A stretch of DNA of 41,508 bases from Microbacteriaceae bacterium PS02332 (GTDB lineage Bacteria > Actinomycetota > Actinomycetes > Actinomycetales > Microbacteriaceae): the NCBI GenBank assembly GCA_029959645.1, contig JASCOJ010000008.1, forward strand, positions 1 to 41,508. Reading direction: 5' to 3'. The notes under the pieces are model-generated. The model worked only from the letters and a program-made list of their open reading frames with translations. It was not told where the DNA came from and made no database searches. The translations under genes and the position numbers were made by a program. Shown here piece after piece: positions 17,526 through 25,382 of the stretch; position 1 is the stretch's first letter; every line of letters starts with the position of its first letter.

Positions 17526-18107
17526 GTGGCCGGCGAAACCGTCATCACGGTGGTGGGCAACCTCACCGCGGACCCGGAGCTGCGGTACACGCAGAACGGG
17601 CTCGCCGTGGCGAACTTCACCATCGCGTCGACCCCTCGCACGTTCGACCGTCAGGCGAACGAGTGGAAGGACGGCGACGCGCTGTTCCTCCGTGCGAGTG
17701 TGTGGCGCGAGTTCGCCGAGCACGTGGCGGGGTCGCTGACGAAGGGCTCGCGCGTCATCGCGCAGGGTCGTCTCCGTCAGCGTTCCTACCAGGACCGTGA
17801 GGGTCAGCAGCGGACGAGCATCGAGCTCGAGGTCGACGAGATCGGCCCCTCGCTGCGGTACGCGACCGCCCAGATCACCCGCGCGCCGGGTGGCAGTGGT
17901 GGTGGCGCCGGTGGTGGCCGAGGCCAGGTCGGCGGGGGCAACTCCGGCGGCAACAGCGGCTTCGGTGGCTCCGCCGGCGGCAACGGCGGCGGTCAGTCCG
18001 ACGCCCCGTGGTCCCCGCAGGGCGGCCAGCAGGGTGGCGGCAACGCCTCCTCGAACGACGTGTGGTCCACCCCCGGTGGCACCTACGACGACGAGACCCC
18101 GTTCTGA
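17526..18107 (+). CDS. ssb: Single-stranded DNA-binding protein
   Basis: A 193-residue SSB. The OB-fold occupies about residues 1-115 ([31 protein letters not shown]... [24 protein letters not shown]). A long Gly/Ser/Asn/Gln-rich linker follows (about 123-180). The acidic tip DDETPF is the conserved contact for partner proteins. GTG start is coupled to the rpsF stop. The gene sits between the ribosomal protein genes as in most bacteria. It protects single-stranded DNA in replication and repair. Confidence 0.97.
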   Translation: MAGETVITVVGNLTADPELRYTQNGLAVANFTIASTPRTFDRQANEWKDGDALFLRASVWREFAEHVAGSLTKGSRVIAQGRLRQRSYQDREGQQRTSIELEVDEIGPSLRYATAQITRAPGGSGGGAGGGRGQVGGGNSGGNSGFGGSAGGNGGGQSDAPWSPQGGQQGGGNASSNDVWSTPGGTYDDETPF

Positions 18108-18154
18108 TCCTCAGCGTTCCGACGACACAACTTCTTCTTCTCTAAGGACACACA

Positions 18155-18415
18155 ATGGCTGGAAAGAGCACCGGCGACCGCCGGAAGCCTCGCGGGGGCA
18201 AGGGCGGCAAGAACGCCGCTCCCGCGAAGGCGATCAAGGTCGGCGTCATCGACTACAAGGACGTCGCGACCCTTCGCAAGTTCATCTCGGAGCGTGGGAA
18301 GATCCGCGCCCGTCGCATCACCGGCGTCTCCGTCCAGGAGCAGCGCCTCATCGCCCGTGCCGTGAAGAACGCCCGTGAGATGGCGCTCCTCCCCTACGCC
18401 GGCTCCGGCCGCTGA
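18155..18415 (+). CDS. rpsR: 30S ribosomal protein S18
   Basis: An 86-residue S18 with a basic Gly/Lys-rich N-terminus and the conserved core [50 protein letters not shown]. No zinc-binding cysteines are present (C- type). Shine-Dalgarno AAGGA precedes the ATG. It binds S6 on the small subunit and is cotranscribed with rpsF. Confidence 0.97.
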   Translation: MAGKSTGDRRKPRGGKGGKNAAPAKAIKVGVIDYKDVATLRKFISERGKIRARRITGVSVQEQRLIARAVKNAREMALLPYAGSGR

Positions 18416-18429
18416 TCGGAGGTCGACAC

Positions 18430-18882
18430 ATGTCGAAGCTCATCCTCACCCACGAGGTCTCCGGCCTCGGTTCCGCCGGTGACGTCGTCGACGTCAAGAA
18501 CGGCTACGCCCGCAACTACCTGATCCCGCAGGGCTTCGCCGTGTCGTGGTCGAAGGGCGGCGAGAAGCAGATCGAGTCGATCCGTGCAGCTCGCGCCGCG
18601 CGGGAGCTCGCCACCATCGAAGAGGCGCAGGACCTCAAGATGAAGCTCGAGAACGCCACCATCCAGCTGTCGGTCAAGGCCGGCAAGGACGGTCGTCTCT
18701 TCGGCTCCGTGCGTCCGACGGACGTCGCGGACGCCGTCCAGGCGCAGGGCGTCGGCTCGCTCGACAAGCGCAAGGTCGAGGTCCCCGCGACCATCAAGAC
18801 CGTCGGTGACCACGAGGCCACCGTGCGTCTGCGCGAGGACATCGTCGCGACCATCTCGCTGAAGGTCGTCGCCGCGAAGTAG
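18430..18882 (+). CDS. rplI: 50S ribosomal protein L9
   Basis: A 150-residue L9 with the N-terminal RNA-binding domain ([33 protein letters not shown]), a central helix (about 41-75) and the C-terminal domain ([20 protein letters not shown]...). Shine-Dalgarno GGAGG is 9 bp before the ATG. It is the last gene of the ribosomal/ssb operon; a strong terminator follows 17 bp after the stop. In many actinobacteria dnaB comes next, but here a 12-kb secretion locus lies between. Confidence 0.97.
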   Translation: MSKLILTHEVSGLGSAGDVVDVKNGYARNYLIPQGFAVSWSKGGEKQIESIRAARAARELATIEEAQDLKMKLENATIQLSVKAGKDGRLFGSVRPTDVADAVQAQGVGSLDKRKVEVPATIKTVGDHEATVRLREDIVATISLKVVAAK

Positions 18883-18898
18883 CAGCACCAGTACCGCC

Positions 18899-18936
18899 GG
18901 AAGGGCGGGTCTCCCACTCGGGAGGCCCGCCCTTCC
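18899..18936 (+). terminator. Strong terminator after rplI
   Basis: An unbroken 17-bp stem (18899-18915 with 18920-18936, one G-T pair) closes on the 4-base loop ACTC. The outer arm is GGAAGGGCGGG/CCCGCCCTTCC. Only a weak T-rich stretch follows. It separates the ribosomal operon from the T7SS locus. Confidence 0.88.
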
Positions 18937-19121
18937 GTCGTTCCCGGGCGGGACGTCCGGACGGTGTCGGCAGGAAGGCGGACAGGGGTCCGTACCCGCC
19001 GGTACCGAGCGGCGAACTCCGGGTGAACAGCACTCGAACACCCCCGTTCGGGGGTCGGGTGCTCGATAGCGTTCTCGAGGCCTCGACGAACGGGGCCGCC
19101 CTCGATCAGAAGGAGTACGCC
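18937..19121 (+). promoter_or_regulatory. Promoter region of T7SS module 1
   Basis: The 185-bp leader holds a perfect inverted repeat ACCCCCG-TT-CGGGGGT at 19040-19055. A possible -10, TAGCGT (19067-19072), lies 11 bp after it and about 50 bp before the first WXG100-like gene. The repeat would overlap the -35 zone, so it could be an operator. The identity with module 2 starts only at 19111 (Shine-Dalgarno AGGAG), so the two promoters differ. Confidence 0.4.
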
Positions 19122-19415
19122 ATGCCGAACATGAACGTCACTTACGGTGAGATGCAGGATGCCGGCTCGCGCCTGGTGAACGGTGAGCAGGAGATCACGT
19201 CGAAGCTGCGGGAGTTGAAGGCGTTGGTCGACTCGCTGATCTCGGGTGGGTACGTGACGGATGCGTCGTCGAAGGCGTTCGGCAACGCGTACCAGGAGTT
19301 CAACGACGGTGCGACGAAGACGATCCACGCGTTGGACGACATGTCGACGTACCTGAACCGTGCGGCCGAGGCGCTGCAGCAGACGGACCAGGAGCTGGCG
19401 CGCGCGATCAGCTAG
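19122..19415 (+). CDS. WXG100-like T7SS protein, copy 1
   Basis: A 97-residue, cysteine-free, all-helical protein of the ESAT-6/WXG100 type. Two amphipathic helices flank a turn near the centre. The turn reads GGYVTDASSKAFGNAY, in which Tyr replaces the Trp of W-x-G, and the SKAFxxAY part fits the family. The Shine-Dalgarno AAGGAG is 7 bp upstream. WXG100 proteins are small partners or substrates exported by the EccC/EssC ATPase. The gene is identical to that at 21558. Leu is coded by TTG in three of nine cases, unlike the flanking CTC/CTG-rich genes. Confidence 0.82.
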   Translation: MPNMNVTYGEMQDAGSRLVNGEQEITSKLRELKALVDSLISGGYVTDASSKAFGNAYQEFNDGATKTIHALDDMSTYLNRAAEALQQTDQELARAIS

Positions 19416-19500
19416 TCGGACGGTGCTCGGGGGCTCGGCGGTGTCGGGTCCCCGGGTGCTGGTTCGTGGGTGTCCGTGTTCGTCTCTGATCGGGAGCGTC

Positions 19501-19815
19501 ATGTCTGACTTGATCATCACGAAGGCCGTCCTCGAGGACTCGGCGGCGAAGTTGCAGCACATCTCGGATGAGTTGGAGCACCAGAAGTCCGATGACCGTG
19601 CGTTGTCGGAGGTCTACGGGCAGCGGGATGTGCAGAAGGCGATGCATGACTTCTCGGGGGACTGGAAGATCCACCGCAACAAGATGAAGGGTGCGGTGAA
19701 GGACCTGGGCGAGAAGATGCGGAAGGCGTCGGAGAACTGGTCGGCGTTGGAGCAGGACCTGGCGGAGAAGTTGTCGACGGAGCACCATGATGCTGCTGCG
19801 GGGGGTGCTGCCTGA
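19501..19815 (+). CDS. Small helical T7SS partner protein, copy 1
   Basis: 104 residues, highly charged and predicted helical with one turn. A tryptophan-centred segment (FSGDWKIHRNKMKGAVKDLGEKM) matches the second-helix pattern of ESX partner proteins, and the late WSALEQDL resembles a degenerate YxxxD/E export motif. It is likely the heterodimer partner of the preceding WXG100-like protein or a chaperone for the large substrate; this is inference. ATG 19501 follows GGGAG. The stop overlaps the next ATG by one base (TGATG). Six of nine Leu codons are TTG. It is identical to the copy at 21937. Confidence 0.75.
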   Translation: MSDLIITKAVLEDSAAKLQHISDELEHQKSDDRALSEVYGQRDVQKAMHDFSGDWKIHRNKMKGAVKDLGEKMRKASENWSALEQDLAEKLSTEHHDAAAGGAA

Positions 19816-21230
19816 TGCCGGCGCGTGGTGGGGACTGGTCGTTGCTGGGTGAGGCCTCGGACCCGATCGTCGCGGACGTCCCGGTGGTCCACGACCTCGT
19901 GCACTACTACACGACCATCGCACAGGAGATCACCGCCGAAGCCGACGTCCTCCGCCGCATCGGTGACGGTGACGAGTCGCAGTTCAAGGGCGAGACCGCC
20001 GACGCGGTGCGGAAGAAGAGTGCACAGGTCGCCGCCTCCCTGCAGAAGATGTCGGGGCGCTACGACGCCATCCGGGACGCCCTCACCGGGTACCTGCCCG
20101 AGCTCGACCACGGTCTGGCGGAGTCGGACGCGGCACTCCGGGACGCCGAGGAGGCCAGCGCTGCCGGTGCGCGTGCCACGGCGATGCCGGACCCCGGGCA
20201 GGGCCGGGCGCAGGACGCGCCGCCCCTGACCGACGACGAACAGGGAGCGATCGCGGCGAAGCACCGTGCCGCCGACGACGCGCGCGCCGGTTCGGACGCG
20301 GCCGTCGCTCGGCTGCGGCGGGCGGTCGACGGGCTGGACGTCGCCGGCCGGGCCGCTGCAGCGACCATCCGGGCTGCGCGGGACGACGGGCTGCACGACA
20401 CCCTCGGCGACAAGATCAAGGCCTTCTTCTCGAAGCTGCTCAAGATCATCGTCAAGATCTTCACGTACATCGGCATCGCCCTCGCCGCCCTGGCGATCCT
20501 CATCCCGGGCGTCGGCGTGCTGACCTTCATGGCGGCCGTCGCCGCGTCGGTGACGCTCGTCGCCAACATCGCGCTCGCGGGCATGGGCGAGGGGTCGTGG
20601 CTCGATGTCATCACGTCGGCGGTCGGCCTCGTGCTCGTCGGTGCCGGGGCCGCGCTCACGAAGGCCGTGTCGGCGGTGAAGAGCACGGCGTTGAGCAAGA
20701 GCCTGCCCGGCTTCCAGAAGACGACCCGCGCGAAGCTCGACGAGCTGCAGGCCGCCCGGACCGAGAAGCTGTCGCAGTGGTCGTCGAAGGGCGCCGCCAG
20801 CGAGGTCGGGGAGGTCAACGCGAAGATCGCGAAGGTCCTCGACGCGCGTCTCGACGCGAAGTTCCGGAACACCATCGACGGCTTCAAGGAGAAGCCGAAC
20901 TGGTGGCACCCGAACAAGGCGCTGTGGGCCGAGGACAAGGCCAAGATCGCCGACGTGGTGAAGAAGGGCGACTGGCGGTGGGAACGCCTGCTCAGTGTCG
21001 ACCGGCACTCGGAGATGGCGAAGATGCAGAAGGAGATGTGGACGAAGTACGGCGTCGACATCACCACGACGCCCGGGTGGCACAAGGTCGCCTCGGGCGG
21101 TCGCGTCATCGCGAGTTGGGGCAACACGATCGTCTACGGCCAGGGGCTCAAGCCGACCGGGTTCGGGACCGACCAGGACCGCCTGCCGGGTTACAACGAC
21201 GCGGCGAAGACCCTGACGCACGGGTTCTGA
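19815..21230 (+). CDS. Putative T7SS substrate A (WXG-like leader, hydrophobic core, variable C-terminus)
   Basis: 471 residues. The N-terminus (about 1-110) is a helical T7SS leader beginning GGDWSLLGEASDP, with FKGETADAV in the place of W-x-G. Residues 110-190 are an Ala/Asp-rich coiled region. A conserved segment (192-258, GLHDTLGDKIKAFFSKLLK then a Gly/Ala/Ile-rich stretch) could enter a membrane. The C-terminus (about 335-471) is Trp-rich, opens NWWHPNKALW and ends near GFGTDQDRLPGYND. I recognise no nuclease, ADP-ribosyl or other toxin motif. No immunity-type gene follows; the next 316 bp are noncoding. The first 61 residues are identical to substrate B. Confidence 0.72.
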   Translation: MPARGGDWSLLGEASDPIVADVPVVHDLVHYYTTIAQEITAEADVLRRIGDGDESQFKGETADAVRKKSAQVAASLQKMSGRYDAIRDALTGYLPELDHGLAESDAALRDAEEASAAGARATAMPDPGQGRAQDAPPLTDDEQGAIAAKHRAADDARAGSDAAVARLRRAVDGLDVAGRAAAATIRAARDDGLHDTLGDKIKAFFSKLLKIIVKIFTYIGIALAALAILIPGVGVLTFMAAVAASVTLVANIALAGMGEGSWLDVITSAVGLVLVGAGAALTKAVSAVKSTALSKSLPGFQKTTRAKLDELQAARTEKLSQWSSKGAASEVGEVNAKIAKVLDARLDAKFRNTIDGFKEKPNWWHPNKALWAEDKAKIADVVKKGDWRWERLLSVDRHSEMAKMQKEMWTKYGVDITTTPGWHKVASGGRVIASWGNTIVYGQGLKPTGFGTDQDRLPGYNDAAKTLTHGF

Positions 21231-21546
21231 CGTCCGTCATCCGGTGGACACGGCGCCCGTACCGGGGGACAGATCGTCCGCTCGCAGCCCGGGCGACACG
21301 CCGTACCGCGGGTCTTTCTGTGCCGGGGTGCGCTGAAATACCGTCCGGTGGGCGGGTTCCGAGGAGCCGGACCCCGCGCGCCGTTCGGACCGGAATACTG
21401 GAATCTGCACAGGCATGTGCAGGGCATGACCGGCCTGACCGGGGAAAACGTACCCCGCGAGATCGTTCCGACCCGGAATAACCTCTCGTTTGTCCCTCAA
21501 ATGGGGGCGGGTCCGACATGACCGGTCGGTACCCCGGACGAACGAC
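21231..21546. promoter_or_regulatory. Intergenic region before T7SS module 2
   Basis: The 316 bp hold no gene. A hairpin at 21352-21377 (GCGGGTTCCG/CGGACCCCGC, 9 of 10 pairs) could terminate module 1. A perfect inverted repeat CTGCACA-GGCA-TGTGCAG (21405-21422) could be an operator. The last 150 bp are richer in A/T than the surroundings, as expected for a promoter. It shows no obvious similarity to the leader of module 1. Confidence 0.5.
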
Positions 21547-21557
21547 AGGAGTACGCC

Positions 21558-21851
21558 ATGCCGAACATGAACGTCACTTACGGTGAGATGCAGGATGCCG
21601 GCTCGCGCCTGGTGAACGGTGAGCAGGAGATCACGTCGAAGCTGCGGGAGTTGAAGGCGTTGGTCGACTCGCTGATCTCGGGTGGGTACGTGACGGATGC
21701 GTCGTCGAAGGCGTTCGGCAACGCGTACCAGGAGTTCAACGACGGTGCGACGAAGACGATCCACGCGTTGGACGACATGTCGACGTACCTGAACCGTGCG
21801 GCCGAGGCGCTGCAGCAGACGGACCAGGAGCTGGCGCGCGCGATCAGCTAG
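21558..21851 (+). CDS. WXG100-like T7SS protein, copy 2
   Basis: Protein and DNA are identical to the gene at 19122: 97 residues, GGYVTDASSKAF turn, same Shine-Dalgarno. It is the first gene of module 2. Two identical copies would raise the dose of this partner or pair each substrate with its own locally made copy. Confidence 0.82.
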   Translation: MPNMNVTYGEMQDAGSRLVNGEQEITSKLRELKALVDSLISGGYVTDASSKAFGNAYQEFNDGATKTIHALDDMSTYLNRAAEALQQTDQELARAIS

Positions 21852-21936
21852 TCGGACGGTGCTCGGGGGCTCGGCGGTGTCGGGTCCCCGGGTGCTGGTT
21901 CGTGGGTGTCCGTGTTCGTCTCTGATCGGGAGCGTC

Positions 21937-22251
21937 ATGTCTGACTTGATCATCACGAAGGCCGTCCTCGAGGACTCGGCGGCGAAGTTGCAGCACATCT
22001 CGGATGAGTTGGAGCACCAGAAGTCCGATGACCGTGCGTTGTCGGAGGTCTACGGGCAGCGGGATGTGCAGAAGGCGATGCATGACTTCTCGGGGGACTG
22101 GAAGATCCACCGCAACAAGATGAAGGGTGCGGTGAAGGACCTGGGCGAGAAGATGCGGAAGGCGTCGGAGAACTGGTCGGCGTTGGAGCAGGACCTGGCG
22201 GAGAAGTTGTCGACGGAGCACCATGATGCTGCTGCGGGGGGTGCTGCCTGA
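21937..22251 (+). CDS. Small helical T7SS partner protein, copy 2
   Basis: Identical to the 104-residue protein at 19501, with the same spacing to its neighbours and the same one-base TGATG overlap with the next gene. That overlap, kept in both modules, implies coupled translation with the large substrate. Confidence 0.75.
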   Translation: MSDLIITKAVLEDSAAKLQHISDELEHQKSDDRALSEVYGQRDVQKAMHDFSGDWKIHRNKMKGAVKDLGEKMRKASENWSALEQDLAEKLSTEHHDAAAGGAA

Positions 22252-23900
22252 TGCCGGCGCGTGGTGGGGACTGGTCGTTGCTGGGTGAGGCCTCGGACCC
22301 GATCGTCGCGGACGTCCCGGTGGTCCACGACCTCGTGCACTACTACACGACCATCGCACAGGAGATCACCGCCGAAGCCGACGTCCTCCGCCGCATCGGT
22401 GACGGTGACGAGTCGCAGTTCAAGGGCGAGACCGCGAACGCCGTCCGCAAGAAGAGCAAGGAGGTCGCGGCCTCCCTGCAGAAGATGTCCGGCCGGTACA
22501 ACGCGATCCGCGATGCCCTCACGGGCTACCTGCCCGACCTCGAGGGCGCGCTCGAGGAGTCGGCTGCCGCGCTGCGCGACGCCGAGGACGCCGCTGCCGC
22601 AGGGTCCCGGGCGGACGCGATGAGCGACCCGACGCAGGGACGCGCGCCCGACGCACCACCCGTCACCGCCGACGAGGAGAGCGCCGCAGCGGCGAAGCAC
22701 CGGGCCACCGACGACGCGAAGAGCGCGGCGGGAGCGGCCACGGCACGTCTCCGCCGTGCGGTCGACGCCCTGAACGCCGCGGGCAAGCGCACCGCGGGGG
22801 TGATCCGCGCGGGCTGGAAGGACGGGCTGCACGACACCCTCGGCGACAAGATCAAGGCCTTCTTCTCGAAGCTGCTCAAGATCCTCGTCAAGATCTTCAC
22901 GTTCATCGGCATCGCCCTCGCCGCGCTGGCGTTCATCATCCCCGGCGTCGGCGTGCTGGCGATCATGGGCGCGGTGGCCGCGGGCGTCGGCCTGGTCGCG
23001 CAGATCGGTCTGGTCGCGATGGGCGAGGGCAACATCCTCGACCTCGTGATGGCCGTCGTCGGTGTCGCGACGCTCGGCATCGGCTCGGGCATCGGCAAGG
23101 CGACGTCGCTCGCGGTGAAGTCCGGGATCACGGCCTCCAAGGCGTCGATGACCGCGAAGCTCGCCGAACGCCTCGCGCCGCTGCAGCGCCTGCAGACGCA
23201 GTCGATGACGAAGATCAACGCGTTCCGCGCGGAGATCACCGGGTCCACCCGCACCATCGCGCAGGTGGACGACGACATGTCCGCACTGACCCGTACCGCG
23301 ATCGCCCAGGTGGGTGAGCGCGGGATCGGCAGCGCGCAGAGCATCTCGGCGCGCCTCCGTCAGGAGCTCACGCCGCTCGTCGAGCACAAGGGCATCGCCC
23401 AGGGCGGCCGTGACGCCGCGGCTACCGGGATCACCCGCGAGGAGGGGATCGGCCGGTACGCCGACCACCTCATCACGTCGGAGATGAAGTCCGTCGACCG
23501 GTCGCTCGCCGCCTTCGCCGAGAAGTTCAAGGACAACCCGAACTGGTGGAACCTCCGGGCGTTCCCGACGGTGGCGAAGAACGACTGGAGCACCATCTCG
23601 AAACAGTTCGGTTCCGAGCTGTTCACCAAGAAGGGGTTCGATGGCTGGCTGGAACGCTTCGCGGGCATCGACGGGCAGCTGAACCGGGCGAACATGGACA
23701 AGTGGCTCGCGGACGGCGGGTTCGGTGCGATCGGTTCGGCCGCGCCGCGGTCGCACACCATCGTGAACGGCGGCCTGAGCGCCTGGGGCAAGTCCTGGTC
23801 GGTGGCCGGCCTGGTGATCAACCCGGTCGGCGTCGGCGCGGACCAGTCGCGGCCGTGGACCGAGCAGTGGAACCAGGACAAGGGACCCATCACCGTCTGA
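22251..23900 (+). CDS. Putative T7SS substrate B (WXG-like leader, hydrophobic core, variable C-terminus)
   Basis: 549 residues, paralogue of substrate A. Residues 1-61 are identical in DNA and protein. Residues 62-260 are clearly related (GLHDTLGDKIKAFFSKLLKI and the hydrophobic IGIALAALAFIIPGVGVL occur at the same positions). The rest differs: an extra helical region (about 290-400, LAERLAPLQRLQTQSMTKINAF...), then NPNWWNLRAF and a C-terminus ending VGVGADQSRPWTEQWNQD. The NWW start and the G-x-DQ-x-R end recur in both paralogues, so the C-termini probably share a distant fold. No known toxin motif is seen. Accessory genes follow 28 bp later. Confidence 0.72.
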   Translation: MPARGGDWSLLGEASDPIVADVPVVHDLVHYYTTIAQEITAEADVLRRIGDGDESQFKGETANAVRKKSKEVAASLQKMSGRYNAIRDALTGYLPDLEGALEESAAALRDAEDAAAAGSRADAMSDPTQGRAPDAPPVTADEESAAAAKHRATDDAKSAAGAATARLRRAVDALNAAGKRTAGVIRAGWKDGLHDTLGDKIKAFFSKLLKILVKIFTFIGIALAALAFIIPGVGVLAIMGAVAAGVGLVAQIGLVAMGEGNILDLVMAVVGVATLGIGSGIGKATSLAVKSGITASKASMTAKLAERLAPLQRLQTQSMTKINAFRAEITGSTRTIAQVDDDMSALTRTAIAQVGERGIGSAQSISARLRQELTPLVEHKGIAQGGRDAAATGITREEGIGRYADHLITSEMKSVDRSLAAFAEKFKDNPNWWNLRAFPTVAKNDWSTISKQFGSELFTKKGFDGWLERFAGIDGQLNRANMDKWLADGGFGAIGSAAPRSHTIVNGGLSAWGKSWSVAGLVINPVGVGADQSRPWTEQWNQDKGPITV

Positions 23901-23928
23901 CCCGTGGGCCAGCACACGAGAGGACAGC

Positions 23929-24585
23929 ATGACCGGCATCCCCACGCTGGCGTCCCGCATCGACGTGGACGTCCCGGCCTGGATCGTCGTCCCCGGACCG
24001 GAGGAGGTGACGGCGGCGTGGCGCGCCGAGGTCCTCGCCCTCTTCGCGGCGGTGGACGAAGTCGACCGCTCCGCCGAGGACGCGGACCGGCTGTTCGCCG
24101 GCGGACCGCCGGTGGACCCGGAGGCGGCGCTCGAGACGCTCCTGGCGTTCCGCGCCGGACTCGAGCCGGAGGAACGACTCGTGGCGAGCCTCCTCGTGCC
24201 GAACCGCTGGCCGCTGCCGGTCGTCGTCACCGTCGGGCCGGTGGGCCCGGACGCCGCGGACCTGCTGCAGCTCGCCGGCGCCGACGGGGGCCTCCCGGTC
24301 GACCGCCCTGCCGTCGAGGAGCTGCCGGAGGACGTGCGCGGCGAGGGGCCCGTCGTCACCCGCTACGACCTCGACGACGAGGGGAGCCTCTGGGCGACCG
24401 TCTGCGCCGTCCGTCGTGAACGGGTCGGCGGCACCGAGGTGGACACCCGGGTACTCTGGCGGACCCGTGACCTCGACCTCGTGCCGGTCTTCGGCCCCGA
24501 GGTCGTCGACCTCGTCGGACGCGTCCACAACGAGGTCGAGTCGCCCGGGACCGTCGACATGACCGAGAACGAGGTCCTCGCATGA
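23929..24585 (+). CDS. T7SS-locus accessory protein 1, unknown function
   Basis: 218 residues, acidic, no signal peptide or membrane segment. It starts MTGIPTLASRIDVDVPAWIVVPGPEEV and contains a beta-rich middle (PLPVVVTVGPVGPDAADLLQLAGAD). I recognise no family. It follows substrate B by 28 bp with a GAGAGGA Shine-Dalgarno and overlaps the next gene at ATGA, so it belongs to the operon. A cytoplasmic chaperone-like role for the substrates is possible but not shown by sequence. Confidence 0.7.
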   Translation: MTGIPTLASRIDVDVPAWIVVPGPEEVTAAWRAEVLALFAAVDEVDRSAEDADRLFAGGPPVDPEAALETLLAFRAGLEPEERLVASLLVPNRWPLPVVVTVGPVGPDAADLLQLAGADGGLPVDRPAVEELPEDVRGEGPVVTRYDLDDEGSLWATVCAVRRERVGGTEVDTRVLWRTRDLDLVPVFGPEVVDLVGRVHNEVESPGTVDMTENEVLA

Positions 24586-25337
24586 CCGCACCCGTCGCCT
24601 CCTTCACTGTCGTCGTCCCCCCGGGCTGGGCACGGCTGCCCGCCCGTGAGGACGACCGTCGGGAACTCACCGCCGCGGTGCGTGCCGTGATCGCCCGGGC
24701 GCTCCCCGACGACCTGCCCCGCGACCGGGCGGAGCCCCTGCGCCAGGAGATGCGCAAGCGGCTCGTCGCGACGGTCGCGGAGGCCGGTGACAACGGCGCG
24801 ACGGCCGTCTACCTGCCCGTGCAGCCCGTCGACGGGTTCACGCCGCCGGTGTCGGTCATCGAGTCCGAGGTCGAGGACGAGTCGGAGGAGTCCCCCGCCG
24901 ACGTCATCGCCCAGCTCCTCGCCGACGCCGTCACCGACCGGCACGACACCGGGGAGTCCGACGCCGACGAGGACGCCACGGGCGAGGAGCACGAGCTCCC
25001 GCCGGGCGTCCGGGAGGTCGACGGGGGCATCGCGGCCCGCACCGAGACCGTCGTCCGCCGTGCCGACCCCGCGGCCGCGCTCCCGGGCATCGGCGACGAC
25101 CTGCCGGTGGTGGACGACCGTCAGGTCACCTACACGATCCCGGTGCCGCACCGCCCGGGCCGGTGGGTCGTCATGTCGTTCTCGGCGATCAGCGCGCCGG
25201 ACGCCGACCCCCGGCTCACCGAGGCCCTGGTCGGGTTGTTCGACGCGGTGATGACGACCTTCCGCTGGACGGACGTCCCCGGCGCCGAGCCGACCACGCT
25301 CGAGCGTCGGCTCGCGGAACTGCACGGCACCGCCTGA
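24582..25337 (+). CDS. T7SS-locus accessory protein 2, unknown function
   Basis: 251 residues. The N-terminus FTVVVPPGWARLPAREDD and the later TAVYLPVQPVDGF resemble small conserved proteins I recall next to ESX-type ATPase genes in other actinobacteria; I cannot name a family. A very acidic loop lies near 88-125 (ESEVEDESEESPAD...DEDATGEEHE). The C-terminal half is beta-rich (VTYTIPVPHRPGRWVVMSFSAI) and ends with a helix about where a surface-level protein might dimerise. No signal peptide. It is coupled to the previous gene by ATGA. Confidence 0.7.
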   Translation: MTAPVASFTVVVPPGWARLPAREDDRRELTAAVRAVIARALPDDLPRDRAEPLRQEMRKRLVATVAEAGDNGATAVYLPVQPVDGFTPPVSVIESEVEDESEESPADVIAQLLADAVTDRHDTGESDADEDATGEEHELPPGVREVDGGIAARTETVVRRADPAAALPGIGDDLPVVDDRQVTYTIPVPHRPGRWVVMSFSAISAPDADPRLTEALVGLFDAVMTTFRWTDVPGAEPTTLERRLAELHGTA

Positions 25338-25382
25338 CCCTCCCGGTCGCCCCTCCGACGTCCCCGAACCGGAAGCCCCACC

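Larger units (their letters stand above)
19111..19999 (+). repeat. 889-bp exact repeat, copy 1
   Basis: This segment is identical to 21547-22435 (offset 2436 bp). It begins at the Shine-Dalgarno of the WXG100-like gene, covers both small genes and the spacers, and ends after codon 61 of the large substrate gene. On the right, identity drops at once to ordinary paralogue divergence with many silent changes. Confidence 0.93.
21547..22435 (+). repeat. 889-bp exact repeat, copy 2
   Basis: Identical to 19111-19999, including the third codon positions and both spacers. See copy 1. The first mismatch on the right is the last base of codon 62's predecessor (C in copy 1, G here), after which silent differences become frequent. 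Confidence 0.93.

Noticed and set aside
19111-22435. The 889-bp repeat as a mobile element
   Set aside because: It has no transposase, no terminal inverted repeats and no target duplication; it is made of coding modules, so duplication plus gene conversion is simpler. A chimeric assembly remains possible and is noted in the finding.
19815-23900. The substrates as classical LXG or nuclease toxins with immunity genes
   Set aside because: No LXG, HNH, Ntox, NADase or ADP-ribosyltransferase motif was seen, and the gene after substrate A is absent (noncoding). The two accessory genes after B look like part of the common operon, not cargo-specific immunity.
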